From NCBI RefSeq assembly GCF_001645385.1, contig NZ_LVHI01000040.1:118762-182761 (forward strand): a stretch of 64,000 nt of DNA. The letters run 5' to 3'. This DNA is from Rhodococcoides kyotonense. Its GTDB lineage: Bacteria > Actinomycetota > Actinomycetes > Mycobacteriales > Mycobacteriaceae. The notes under the pieces were generated by a model. The model saw nothing but the letters and a program-made list of their open reading frames with translations. It was not told where the DNA came from and did no database searches. The position numbers and the translations under genes are program-made. Shown piece by piece: positions 8,496-16,317 of the stretch. How positions within the stretch are numbered: the first letter of the stretch is position 1; each line of letters starts with the position of its first letter.

Positions 8496-9121
8496 CGAGT
8501 ACCGACCTCTTCGGGAACCCAATCGGCTGCGCGTTCGACGATCAACTCAGCTTTGCGCGTCAACAGGTTCGCCATGCTGGGGTCGGGGCCGCGCACGACG
8601 TCGATGAGAGCGTCGATCGTCAGGTTGGCGTCGAGATCTTCCTGCGGGGTGACCGGACGCATCGCCCTCGTGATCTCGATCATGTATCCGTTGGGATCGT
8701 GCGTGTAGATCGACTCGATCGTCTCGTGCTGGATCTGCATCTCGACAGGCCATTCGCTGCCGTCGAGACGGCGCCGATACTCGAGCAGATCGTCCTCGCT
8801 GTCCACGTGGATCGCGAGGTGCCGTGATCGGATGAAGAAGATCGGCACGTCCTCGGCGAACCGCGAGTACGAATCCCCCTGTGGCCCACCGTCGAACGGT
8901 TCGAGTCCGAAGTAGTAGAAGAAGGCGAGTCGGTCGTCGTTTCCGATGTCGAAGAAGAAATGAATGAAATCAGGGTGCTTCTCCGGGCCCCAGCCTGCTG
9001 CGCAGATGGAGTGCACGACGGGGAACCCCAGGACGTCGCGGTAGAACTCGACCGTCGCGGCCGGGTCGAACGTCGGGTAGGCGACGTGGTCGACGCCTTT
9101 GACCTTGTGTGGGAGGGACAT
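8492..9121 (-). CDS. VOC superfamily (glyoxalase/extradiol-dioxygenase-like) protein
   Basis: A 209-aa vicinal-oxygen-chelate protein with two beta-alpha-beta-beta-beta modules. Candidate metal ligands are His12 (GVDHVAYP), His101 or His105 (RHLAIHV) and Glu149 (GYMIEIT), the spacing expected of glyoxalases, epimerases and type I extradiol dioxygenases. It has a good AAAGGAG ribosome binding site. It lies between maleate isomerase and two downstream genes with 4-bp overlaps, so it belongs to that pathway. Since no other ring-cleavage enzyme is encoded here, it is the best candidate for that step, but an isomerase role is equally compatible. Confidence 0.8.
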   Translation of the reverse strand: MSLPHKVKGVDHVAYPTFDPAATVEFYRDVLGFPVVHSICAAGWGPEKHPDFIHFFFDIGNDDRLAFFYYFGLEPFDGGPQGDSYSRFAEDVPIFFIRSRHLAIHVDSEDDLLEYRRRLDGSEWPVEMQIQHETIESIYTHDPNGYMIEITRAMRPVTPQEDLDANLTIDALIDVVRGPDPSMANLLTRKAELIVERAADWVPEEVGTR

Positions 9122-9133
9122 CTGATCTCCTTT

Positions 9134-9886
9134 CTAGAGAGTTACTGCCGCGTCTGCTCGAAGCAGGGACCCCGCGTCGGGCAGATCGACAGGTAGGTCG
9201 AGTGCACGAAGCAGGCTGTATGCGCCTGCGGTCGCTGCCGACAGAACCGGAATTCCGAACTCGTCTTCGGCTGCCTGCACGAGCGGCAGCGACGGCATCT
9301 GCACGCAGGCGGAAATGACGAGAGCGTCGACACCCGTCAACTCGAGCGACCGCGCGGCATCCATCACCCGTGCTCCGGGGATGCAACCGACCTCTGCATT
9401 GTCGGACACCTCGAGTGCGCGCCAGTCGACGATGTGAAAGCCTTCGGCTTCGAGGTATTCGACGACCTTCTCGGCCAGCGGCTTCATGTACGGCGTGACG
9501 AGTGCGATGGAGGTGGCCTTCAGCGCGTTCAATGCTTCCACCAACGCGCCGGCACTGGACCTGACGGCCGCGTCGGACCCTCCCGCCGCCAGTTGTTCGG
9601 CGACGAGCCCTTCGACACGCTGGTGTTCGCCGGGGCCGGCAGCCATCAGCGCGACCAGGCATGCGTACAGGATCGCGTCGACGTCGGCATCACCCAGTTC
9701 GAGAATGCACCGCTCACGTTGGGCATTCATCGCGCGCAGCTGTTCCGGTGACACGGCCTGCATGCGCATACGGCTGGAATGGAACGAAAAGCGCGCATCC
9801 GAGTGCCGCGCCAACAGCTCCGGCATCTCGGTCTCGACGGTCACATTGGAACTCGGTACGACGAGTCCGATGCGGTGAAAACTCAT
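9134..9886 (-). CDS. maiA: Maleate cis-trans isomerase
   Basis: A 250-aa Asp/Glu racemase superfamily enzyme that converts maleate to fumarate without cofactor. The whole chain resembles the Nocardia farcinica maleate isomerase: RIGLVVPSSNVTVETEMP at the N-terminus, YACLVA with Cys76 and ISACVQMPSLPL with Cys194. Cys76 and Cys194 are the nucleophile and partner known for that enzyme, and they sit at the same residue numbers here. It is first in a leftward operon with a VOC protein, an 81-aa protein and a hydrolase. This means the substrates of the cluster end in maleate, as in gentisate or nicotinate-type routes. Confidence 0.95.
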   Translation of the reverse strand: MSFHRIGLVVPSSNVTVETEMPELLARHSDARFSFHSSRMRMQAVSPEQLRAMNAQRERCILELGDADVDAILYACLVALMAAGPGEHQRVEGLVAEQLAAGGSDAAVRSSAGALVEALNALKATSIALVTPYMKPLAEKVVEYLEAEGFHIVDWRALEVSDNAEVGCIPGARVMDAARSLELTGVDALVISACVQMPSLPLVQAAEDEFGIPVLSAATAGAYSLLRALDLPVDLPDAGSLLRADAAVTL

Positions 9887-9921
9887 GGTGTGCCCTTCGA
9901 ATCGAAGAAATTTACGCCAAT

Positions 9922-9954
9922 GACGAGTATTCGACGTCCGCGACGATCCGTCAA
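9922..9954 (-). promoter_or_regulatory. maiA promoter with operator over the -10
   Basis: Read on the minus strand, TTGACG (9954-9949) is followed after exactly 17 bp by AATACT (9931-9926). The -10 is embedded in the near-palindrome GACGAGTATTCGACGTC (9922-9938), whose inverse sits over the -10 of the opposite promoter. A repressor bound there would block RNA polymerase. The TetR gene at the end of the rightward operon is the obvious candidate. Confidence 0.7.
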
Positions 9955-10033
9955 GCCCGCCCCAGCTGCGCCATCCCGACCCGGCGGGCCATCAGGCAAG
10001 ATCACAGGTGGTGATCCCGCTCACGTTTACTAC

Positions 10034-10067
10034 TTGACATGTTTTCGTCAACGTCGAATACTCGACG
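10034..10067 (+). promoter_or_regulatory. hyuA-operon promoter with operator over the -10
   Basis: TTGACA at 10034-10039 and AATACT at 10057-10062 are separated by 17 bp, close to the primary-sigma consensus. The near-palindrome ACGTCGAATACTCGACG at 10051-10067 covers the -10 and is the mirror image of the element at 9922-9938. The mRNA start would lie about 70 bp before the ATG at 10143. Confidence 0.75.
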
Positions 10068-10142
10068 CAGACGTAAGCGGTGTTGGAGCACGCACTCACA
10101 CCTCTCGGGCGTCTTCGACTCGGACCTAAGGAGCACACCGAC

Positions 10143-12245
10143 ATGACCTACGTGATCGGAGTGGACGTCGGCGGCACGTTCACAGACGCAGTACTCGACG
10201 ACGGATCCGGTACCGTCGTCGCAGCCAAGGCACCCTCGACCCCGCCCGACTACTCCCAGGGCGTCATCGACGTGCTGGAAGTTCTGGCCGCTCAGCTCGG
10301 CCTACCGGTTGCCGAGATGCTCGCGAACACCCACCACATCGCACACGGCACCACGTCGTCGCTCAATGCGCTGGTCATGGGCAACGTTCCCCCGGTCGGC
10401 TTTCTGACCACCAAGGGGCACCGAGACTCGATCTACATCATGAACGTCGAGGGCCGGTACCTCGGCCGGTCACCGGAGCAACTGCAGAACGTGCTCGGCC
10501 AGAGCAAGTCTCACGGCCTCGTGCCCAAGAAACATGCCCTCGAGGTCACCGAACGCCTCGACCGCGACGGCAACATCGTCGTCGCCCTCGACGAGGACTC
10601 CGCGCGTGATTCGATCCGCCGGCTCGTGGACGACGGCGTGTCGGGCATCGCCGTATCGTTGCTGTGGTCGTTCCGAAACCCGGTGCACGAACAGCGAATT
10701 CGTGAACTCGTGCACGAGATCGATCCGACCATGTTCGTTTCGCTCTCGTCCGAAGTAAGTCCTCGCATTCGCGAGTTCGCCCGCAACGCGACCACGATCA
10801 TGAGCACCCAGATCGGTCCGGGGCTTCGCGACTACCTCGGTTCACTCGAAGAGAAGCTGCGCGCGCTCGATCTGGCCGGTCCTCTGTTGGTCATGCAGAG
10901 CAACGGCGGCGCCGTCGCTGCCTCCGAAGCACCGAACAATGCCATCAGTACCGTCGGTTCCGTCCTCACCGGTGGTGTCGTCGGGGCGGTCTCGCTCGGC
11001 AAGCAACTCGGGCACGAGAACATCATCGCCACCGACGTCGGCGGTACCACATTCCTCGTGGGACTCGTCGTCGACGGAGAGCCGGTACGAGCGTCCAGCA
11101 CCATCATCAACCACCACCCGATCAACGTGCCCACCCTCGAGGTGCACGCCATCGGATCGGGCGGCGGCGCGATCGCGTGGGTCGACGCAGGCGGCAACCT
11201 CCAGATCGGACCACACAGCGCACAGGCAGTACCGGGCCCCGCGTGTTACGGCCAGGGCGGAACCGAACCCACCAACGCCGACGCGAACCTCGTCCTCGGG
11301 ATTCTTCCCGAACGCGGATTGCTCGGTGGCCGAAAGGCTCTCGACAAGGAAAAGGCACGCGAGGCCATCCGGCGTCGCATTGCCGAACCGCTCGGACTGA
11401 CTGTCGAGGAGGCCGCCGCCGCGATCTACGCCGTTCAGAACGCTCAAACGGGCGACCTCCTCCGCAAGACCGTCGTCGAAGCGGGCCACGACCCACGAGA
11501 TTTCGTTCTCTACGCCTTCGGTGGTGCAGGACCAGCGCACTGCGCCGGATACGCAGCCGAGGTCGGAGTCAAGGAAGTGATCGTGCCGCTCGGACAGGTC
11601 GCGTCGGCCTTCTCGGCCTACGGCCTGGCGTCGTCGAACATCGTTCTGGCAGCCGAGTTGTCCGATCCCGCAGCCATGCCACTCGATCCCGCCCGTGCAG
11701 AACAGAATTTCGACGGCCTCGAGCAACGAGTCCGCGAAGCGCTCGGTCGACAAGGCCTGAAGTTCGCCGACATCGAGATCGAGCGCGAGATCGACATGCG
11801 GTACACGATGCAGCTCGCCGAGGTCGCGACGTCGATACCCGCAGGCAATCTCGACGCCGCGAGCATCGCTCATGCGTCGGACCTGTTCGAGATGCGGTAC
11901 GCGGACCTGTACGGCAAGGACAGCGGATTCCGCGAGGCAGGAATTCAAGCCATCACCTATCGCGTACGCGCCACCGGCGTCCTCCCCTTCTCCCCGACAC
12001 TCCCGGAGCTGAAATCCGCCGACTCGGCCGACTCGGCCGACGCACGCATCGGATCACGGCAGGTGTGCCTCGACGGCCGAATCGGCTACGTGGACACCGA
12101 CGTCTACGACTACAGCAAGCTCGCCGCGGGCCACGTCATCACCGGTCCCGCGATCGTCGAGGTACCCACCACGACCGTCGTCGTTCCGCACGGCACCACA
12201 GGCACCGTCGACCGCCTCGGCAACCTGAACATCGTCGCCCAGTAA
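10143..12245 (+). CDS. HyuA-type ATPase subunit (hydantoinase/oxoprolinase or acetone/acetophenone-carboxylase-like)
   Basis: A 700-aa ASKHA-fold protein of the HyuA/OplA/AcxA family. The first phosphate motif is GVDVGGTFTD at residues 6-15 and the second is DVGGTT at 298-303; GxGGTEPTNADANLVLG and FGGAGPAHCAGYA are also family signatures. These proteins phosphorylate an amide or an enolate with ATP. I start at the ATG preceded by TAAGGAGC. The gene runs 18 bp before a HyuB-family gene whose tail resembles the small subunit of acetone carboxylase, so a carboxylase is at least as likely as a hydantoinase. Residues about 620-630 hold a short Ser-Ala-Asp repeat coded by a 9-bp repeat. Confidence 0.85.
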   Translation: MTYVIGVDVGGTFTDAVLDDGSGTVVAAKAPSTPPDYSQGVIDVLEVLAAQLGLPVAEMLANTHHIAHGTTSSLNALVMGNVPPVGFLTTKGHRDSIYIMNVEGRYLGRSPEQLQNVLGQSKSHGLVPKKHALEVTERLDRDGNIVVALDEDSARDSIRRLVDDGVSGIAVSLLWSFRNPVHEQRIRELVHEIDPTMFVSLSSEVSPRIREFARNATTIMSTQIGPGLRDYLGSLEEKLRALDLAGPLLVMQSNGGAVAASEAPNNAISTVGSVLTGGVVGAVSLGKQLGHENIIATDVGGTTFLVGLVVDGEPVRASSTIINHHPINVPTLEVHAIGSGGGAIAWVDAGGNLQIGPHSAQAVPGPACYGQGGTEPTNADANLVLGILPERGLLGGRKALDKEKAREAIRRRIAEPLGLTVEEAAAAIYAVQNAQTGDLLRKTVVEAGHDPRDFVLYAFGGAGPAHCAGYAAEVGVKEVIVPLGQVASAFSAYGLASSNIVLAAELSDPAAMPLDPARAEQNFDGLEQRVREALGRQGLKFADIEIEREIDMRYTMQLAEVATSIPAGNLDAASIAHASDLFEMRYADLYGKDSGFREAGIQAITYRVRATGVLPFSPTLPELKSADSADSADARIGSRQVCLDGRIGYVDTDVYDYSKLAAGHVITGPAIVEVPTTTVVVPHGTTGTVDRLGNLNIVAQ

Positions 12246-12263
12246 GCACCCAGGAGCATTCCC

Positions 12264-14591
12264 ATGACATCAGCGATTCCCGGCTCGGAAGTGTTCTCGA
12301 GTCGACCCGTCGACCCCGATGCTTTGTCCCGTTCCCTTCCGCCGAACCTGCCGATCCATACCGTCACTCAGGAGCAGATCGACGATCTCGATCCCCTGAC
12401 GTACGAGGTCGTACGGCACAGGTTGTGGTCGGTGACGGACGAGATGGGCGAGGCACTCAAGCGTATGTCCGGCTCCCCCATCGTCACCGATGCGAACGAC
12501 TTCGACTTCGCCATCAGCGACGAAGTGGGACAAGAGGTTCAGGTCGGTCTGTACAACACGATGCTCGTCGGGGCCGTGGACTTGGCGATCTATTGGACGC
12601 TACAGAACCGAGCCACCAATCCCGGCATCGAAGAGGGCGACATGTTCCTCTGCAACGACCCGTGGGTCGGCGGCGGACTGCATCAGAGCGACGTCATCGT
12701 CTACCAGCCGATCTTCCACGACGGCAAGCTGTTCGCATGGACGAGCGCGATCTGCCACGAACCAGACCTCGGTGGCTCCGGCCTCGGATCGTTCGACCCG
12801 TCGGCGAAAGACGTCTTCTCCGAATCACTTCCGACCCCACCTGTCAAAGTGGTTCGCGGACAGGAACTTCAGCGTGACATCGCCGACCTGTGGGTCAGGC
12901 GGTCACGAGTGCCCATGCTCGTCGGCCTCGATCTGCGAGCGAAGATCGGCGCCAACACCGTCGGACGCAACCGTATGCTCGCCGTCATCGAACAGTACGG
13001 CGCCGATACCGTCAAAGCCGTCATGAAGCGAATGATGACCGACGCCGAATCGCGCCTCCGCACCAAGCTTTCATCGCTTCCCGACGGAACGTGGAAGGCG
13101 ACCGGCTACCAGGACCAGTCGAGCGTGGGTGATCGCGACGTCCACAAGATCACCGTCGCGATGACCAAGACCGCTGATCACCTGACGTTCGACTTCACCG
13201 GGACGGACCAGCAGACCGGCGTCATCAACTGCACCTACGCAGGTATGCGCGGCGGCGTCATGCTCGCCCTGCTCCCGATCCTCGCCGGTGACATCCCGTG
13301 GTCGGCAGGCGGGCTGATGCGTTGCTTCGACTTGGTGTCCGAGGAAGGCACGATCAACAACGCGAGCTTCCCGGCTGCGGTCAGCCGAGGCCCCATCGGA
13401 CCAGCCTGGTTGACCGGCAACCTCATCGCCGAATGCCTCTCGCAGATGCTCGACAGATCCGTCGACCTGGGCAAGAGCGTGCAGGCCGCGTGCTGCGGTA
13501 CATGGGACACCGCTGTGATCGCCGGCCTGGACGAGCGAGCCGACCAACCGGTGCCGTTCCTGAACATCATGATGGAGCCCATGGCGGGCGGGTACGGGGC
13601 GCAACCTACAGCCGACGGCATGGATACCGGTGGTCTCTTCTGCATCCCGATGGGCCGCATCCCTGACACCGAAATGACCGAGTTCCTGTACCCGCTCCTG
13701 ACGCTGTGGCGTCGCGAAGAGCCCGACTCCGGCGGTCCGGGACGCCACCGGGGCGGCGTCAGCGCGTCCCTGGCGGTGACACCCTACGGAACGTCACTGC
13801 CCATGGGTCTCGTCCTGGCCTCCGCAGGCAAGGCCGTGGCACAGAACAACGGTCTCGCAGGCGGCTACCCAGGCAACACCGGTCTCGAGATCCTGGCGCG
13901 CGGCACCGACATCAACGAGCAATTCGCGGCAGGCAGGATCCCGTCGACTCTCGACGAAGTCGCGGGAGGCCAGGAATTCGGTCCCTGCTATGCCGAAAGC
14001 TACGTTGCGCCAGGCGAAGTCCTGTACATGCACTGGCAAGGCGGCGGCGGATACGGCGACCCACTGCGTCGCGACCCAGCTGCGGTGGTCGTCGACCTCC
14101 GCGAAGGCAAGGTCACCGAAGAGGGTGCGTCGGCCGTCTACGGAGTCGTCGTCGACGCCGGTGCCGGTGCCGTCGACGAATCGGCCACGGCCGAGCGGCG
14201 CCGCGAAATGTTCGCGCAGCGTCGAGCCCGTTCCACGACGCACGGCGACGCCCCCACCATGGATCTGACGCTCGCGCGCCGTCTCGACGACAATCTCGCC
14301 GAGATCACCGTCGCCGACGTCCGAGTCGTCGCGTGTGCCCATTGCGGACGCCTCCTCGGTGACGAGAAGAACGACGGCACACTGGAGTTGGCTCGCTACG
14401 AAGGACCGTCGTCGGAGGCAGGGCCGCAGGTGACATCCGACGCCTCCGAATACGTCGACACTCCGATCGTGTTCCGCCAGCTCTGCTGCCCGGGATGCTG
14501 GACCGCCATCTACTCCGGCATCGTTCCTGCCGACCATCCCGATCACTCGCTCGAGATGTCCCGGCTTCTTCCTGCGGTGGCAGAAAGATGA
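12264..14591 (+). CDS. HyuB-type subunit fused to an acetone-carboxylase-gamma-like zinc domain
   Basis: A 775-aa protein. Residues about 25-600 are a HyuB/AcxB catalytic subunit (LTYEVVRHRLWSVTDEMGEAL, DFDFAISD, LCNDPWVGGGLHQSDV, HWQGGGGYGDPL). After a linker, residues about 665-775 form an extra domain with cysteine pairs C691/C694 (CAHC) and C741-C742/C745 (CCPGC), then a W-T-A-I-x-S-G-I-V-P-A strand. This resembles the small zinc-binding gamma subunit of acetone and acetophenone carboxylases (typically YYCPGCGT then EAVPPG), which is normally a separate protein. Standard hydantoinase HyuB lacks this tail. The stop overlaps the start of the AMP-ligase gene (ATGA). The enzyme may therefore be a two-protein ATP-dependent carboxylase. 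Confidence 0.82.
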   Translation: MTSAIPGSEVFSSRPVDPDALSRSLPPNLPIHTVTQEQIDDLDPLTYEVVRHRLWSVTDEMGEALKRMSGSPIVTDANDFDFAISDEVGQEVQVGLYNTMLVGAVDLAIYWTLQNRATNPGIEEGDMFLCNDPWVGGGLHQSDVIVYQPIFHDGKLFAWTSAICHEPDLGGSGLGSFDPSAKDVFSESLPTPPVKVVRGQELQRDIADLWVRRSRVPMLVGLDLRAKIGANTVGRNRMLAVIEQYGADTVKAVMKRMMTDAESRLRTKLSSLPDGTWKATGYQDQSSVGDRDVHKITVAMTKTADHLTFDFTGTDQQTGVINCTYAGMRGGVMLALLPILAGDIPWSAGGLMRCFDLVSEEGTINNASFPAAVSRGPIGPAWLTGNLIAECLSQMLDRSVDLGKSVQAACCGTWDTAVIAGLDERADQPVPFLNIMMEPMAGGYGAQPTADGMDTGGLFCIPMGRIPDTEMTEFLYPLLTLWRREEPDSGGPGRHRGGVSASLAVTPYGTSLPMGLVLASAGKAVAQNNGLAGGYPGNTGLEILARGTDINEQFAAGRIPSTLDEVAGGQEFGPCYAESYVAPGEVLYMHWQGGGGYGDPLRRDPAAVVVDLREGKVTEEGASAVYGVVVDAGAGAVDESATAERRREMFAQRRARSTTHGDAPTMDLTLARRLDDNLAEITVADVRVVACAHCGRLLGDEKNDGTLELARYEGPSSEAGPQVTSDASEYVDTPIVFRQLCCPGCWTAIYSGIVPADHPDHSLEMSRLLPAVAER

Positions 14592-16285
14592 CGATGGCAG
14601 CGAGTCCGACGTACTTCGACTGGGGTGGGCACTTGGTGCCCTATCCGGAAGAGCGCGCACGTCGCTACCGCGACAGCGGTTCGTGGAGTGACCTCCCTAC
14701 GGGCAGGCGGTTCCACGAGGTTGCACTGCGGTACCCCGACAGGCAGGCTCTCGTCACGGCCCAAGGCTCGCTCACCTACGCCGAACTGGACCGTCGCACC
14801 GACGCGATCGCCGCAGGACTGATGCAGTTGGGATTCACGCGACTCGAACCTGTGCTCTTCCAGATCACCAACCGCCTCGAGACCGTCCTCGCCTGGTACG
14901 GGTGCATCAAAGCCGGCCTGGTGCCCGTTGCCACACTGGCCGCGCACCGGATGCACGAGATCGGCCACGTCAGCAAGACCGTCGGCGCTGCACTACACAT
15001 CGTCGAGGCTGGAATGCCGTCGTTCGACCTGGTGCAGTTCGCCCGCGAGCACGCGTCGGTCAGCGAGACCGTGCGACGAGTGATCACGGTGGGAAGCATT
15101 AGTGCCGATGAAACGCGTCTCGAAGATCTCGGGCACGGAATCGACCCGGGTGACGCCAGGGCGGCCGTCGAAGCGATCGAAGCGGACACCGACCCGCAGG
15201 ACGTCGTCGCGTTTCAGCTCTCAGGCGGAACGACCGGTGTCCCCAAGGTGATTCCGCGCATTCACGCCGAGTACTGGAACAACGCACTGCTCTACGCGCA
15301 ACGACTCGAATGGACGATGGAAAGCAGGGTCGCGCACCTGATTCCGATCGTGCACAATGCCGGTATCTCGTGCGGGCTGCATGCATCACACGCCGTCGGC
15401 GCATGCCTCGTTCTGGCAACGGCGGACCCGAAACCCGCAATCGATCTCATGGAGTCCGCGCGGGCCACCGAAGTCTTGATCGGCCACGGTCATTACCAGA
15501 CCGTGCTCGATCCGGACTTCGACAGAGTGCGAGGCGCACTGAAACATGTCATCCTGTCCGGGGCCAAGGTGTCGAATGCGTTGATGGACCGCGTCGACGA
15601 CGGCGAAAGCCACTGGGCCGGACAGCTGTTCGGAATGTCGGAGGGCTTGTTCACGGTCACGCCGGTCGACGCACCGCGTGAGGCCCGCATCGCAACCGTC
15701 GGCACGCCGGTCTCACCGGACGACGAAGTGCGCATTCTCGACCCGGGCACCGAGACCGAGCTCGCGGACGGGGAGGTCGGCGAACTGAGCTGCAGGGGTC
15801 CGTACACCATCGCCGGTTATTTCGCAGCACCAGAACACAATCGGACGGCATTCACCTCCGACGGGTTCTACCGCACCGGCGACCTCGCATCGGTCACCGT
15901 GATCGACGGCCGGCGGTTCGTCACGATCGAAGGCCGCATCAAGGACCTGATCAACCGCGGCGGAGAGAAGATCAACGCCGAAGAACTCGAAGTTCTCCTG
16001 CTTCGACACCCCGGCATCGTGGGTGTGGCCGTCGTCGCGATGCCCGATCCGCGTCTCGGCGAGAAGACGTGCGCATACCTCGTTGCGGCAGAACAGGATC
16101 TGACGCTCACCGAGGTTCAGGACCATCTGACCCAGCTCGGCGTCGCCAAGTTCAAGTGGCCCGAGCGCCTCGAATGGCTCGACTCGTTGCCCCGAACCAA
16201 CGTGAACAAGATCGACAAGAAACGGCTTCGGATGGACATCGCTGCGAAGGTGCAGACCGAAACCGCGCCCGGGTCCACCTCGTAG
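14588..16285 (+). CDS. Aryl-acid AMP ligase (2,3-dihydroxybenzoate/salicylate-AMP-ligase-like)
   Basis: A 565-aa ANL-superfamily adenylating enzyme close to EntE/DhbE and to salicylyl-AMP ligase of salicylate catabolism. It has the long N-terminal part typical of that group (RARRYRDSGSW near 23-33, LAAHRMHEI near 118-125). The adenylate motif is LSGGTTGVPK (211-220), then YRTGDL and IKDLINRGGEKINAEELE; the catalytic lysine lies in NVNKIDKK near the end. The aryl-binding His-Asn pair is H256-N257, but the next residues are Ala-Gly where DhbE has Tyr-Pro, so the ring pocket differs. It starts within the HyuB stop codon. Whether it makes only the adenylate or the CoA thioester cannot be decided. 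Confidence 0.85.
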   Translation: MTMAASPTYFDWGGHLVPYPEERARRYRDSGSWSDLPTGRRFHEVALRYPDRQALVTAQGSLTYAELDRRTDAIAAGLMQLGFTRLEPVLFQITNRLETVLAWYGCIKAGLVPVATLAAHRMHEIGHVSKTVGAALHIVEAGMPSFDLVQFAREHASVSETVRRVITVGSISADETRLEDLGHGIDPGDARAAVEAIEADTDPQDVVAFQLSGGTTGVPKVIPRIHAEYWNNALLYAQRLEWTMESRVAHLIPIVHNAGISCGLHASHAVGACLVLATADPKPAIDLMESARATEVLIGHGHYQTVLDPDFDRVRGALKHVILSGAKVSNALMDRVDDGESHWAGQLFGMSEGLFTVTPVDAPREARIATVGTPVSPDDEVRILDPGTETELADGEVGELSCRGPYTIAGYFAAPEHNRTAFTSDGFYRTGDLASVTVIDGRRFVTIEGRIKDLINRGGEKINAEELEVLLLRHPGIVGVAVVAMPDPRLGEKTCAYLVAAEQDLTLTEVQDHLTQLGVAKFKWPERLEWLDSLPRTNVNKIDKKRLRMDIAAKVQTETAPGSTS

Positions 16286-16317
16286 ACCGGGTATCACCTT
16301 CGAACACTGGAGTATCC

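Noticed and set aside
12017..12042. Short 9-bp tandem repeat in hyuA (Ser-Ala-Asp codons)
   Set aside because: Under three units in a linker-like region; simple slippage without evident function.
11177..12877. Open frame of 566 codons on the plus strand
   Set aside because: It is an Arg-rich shadow in another frame of the HyuA and HyuB genes with no recognisable domain.
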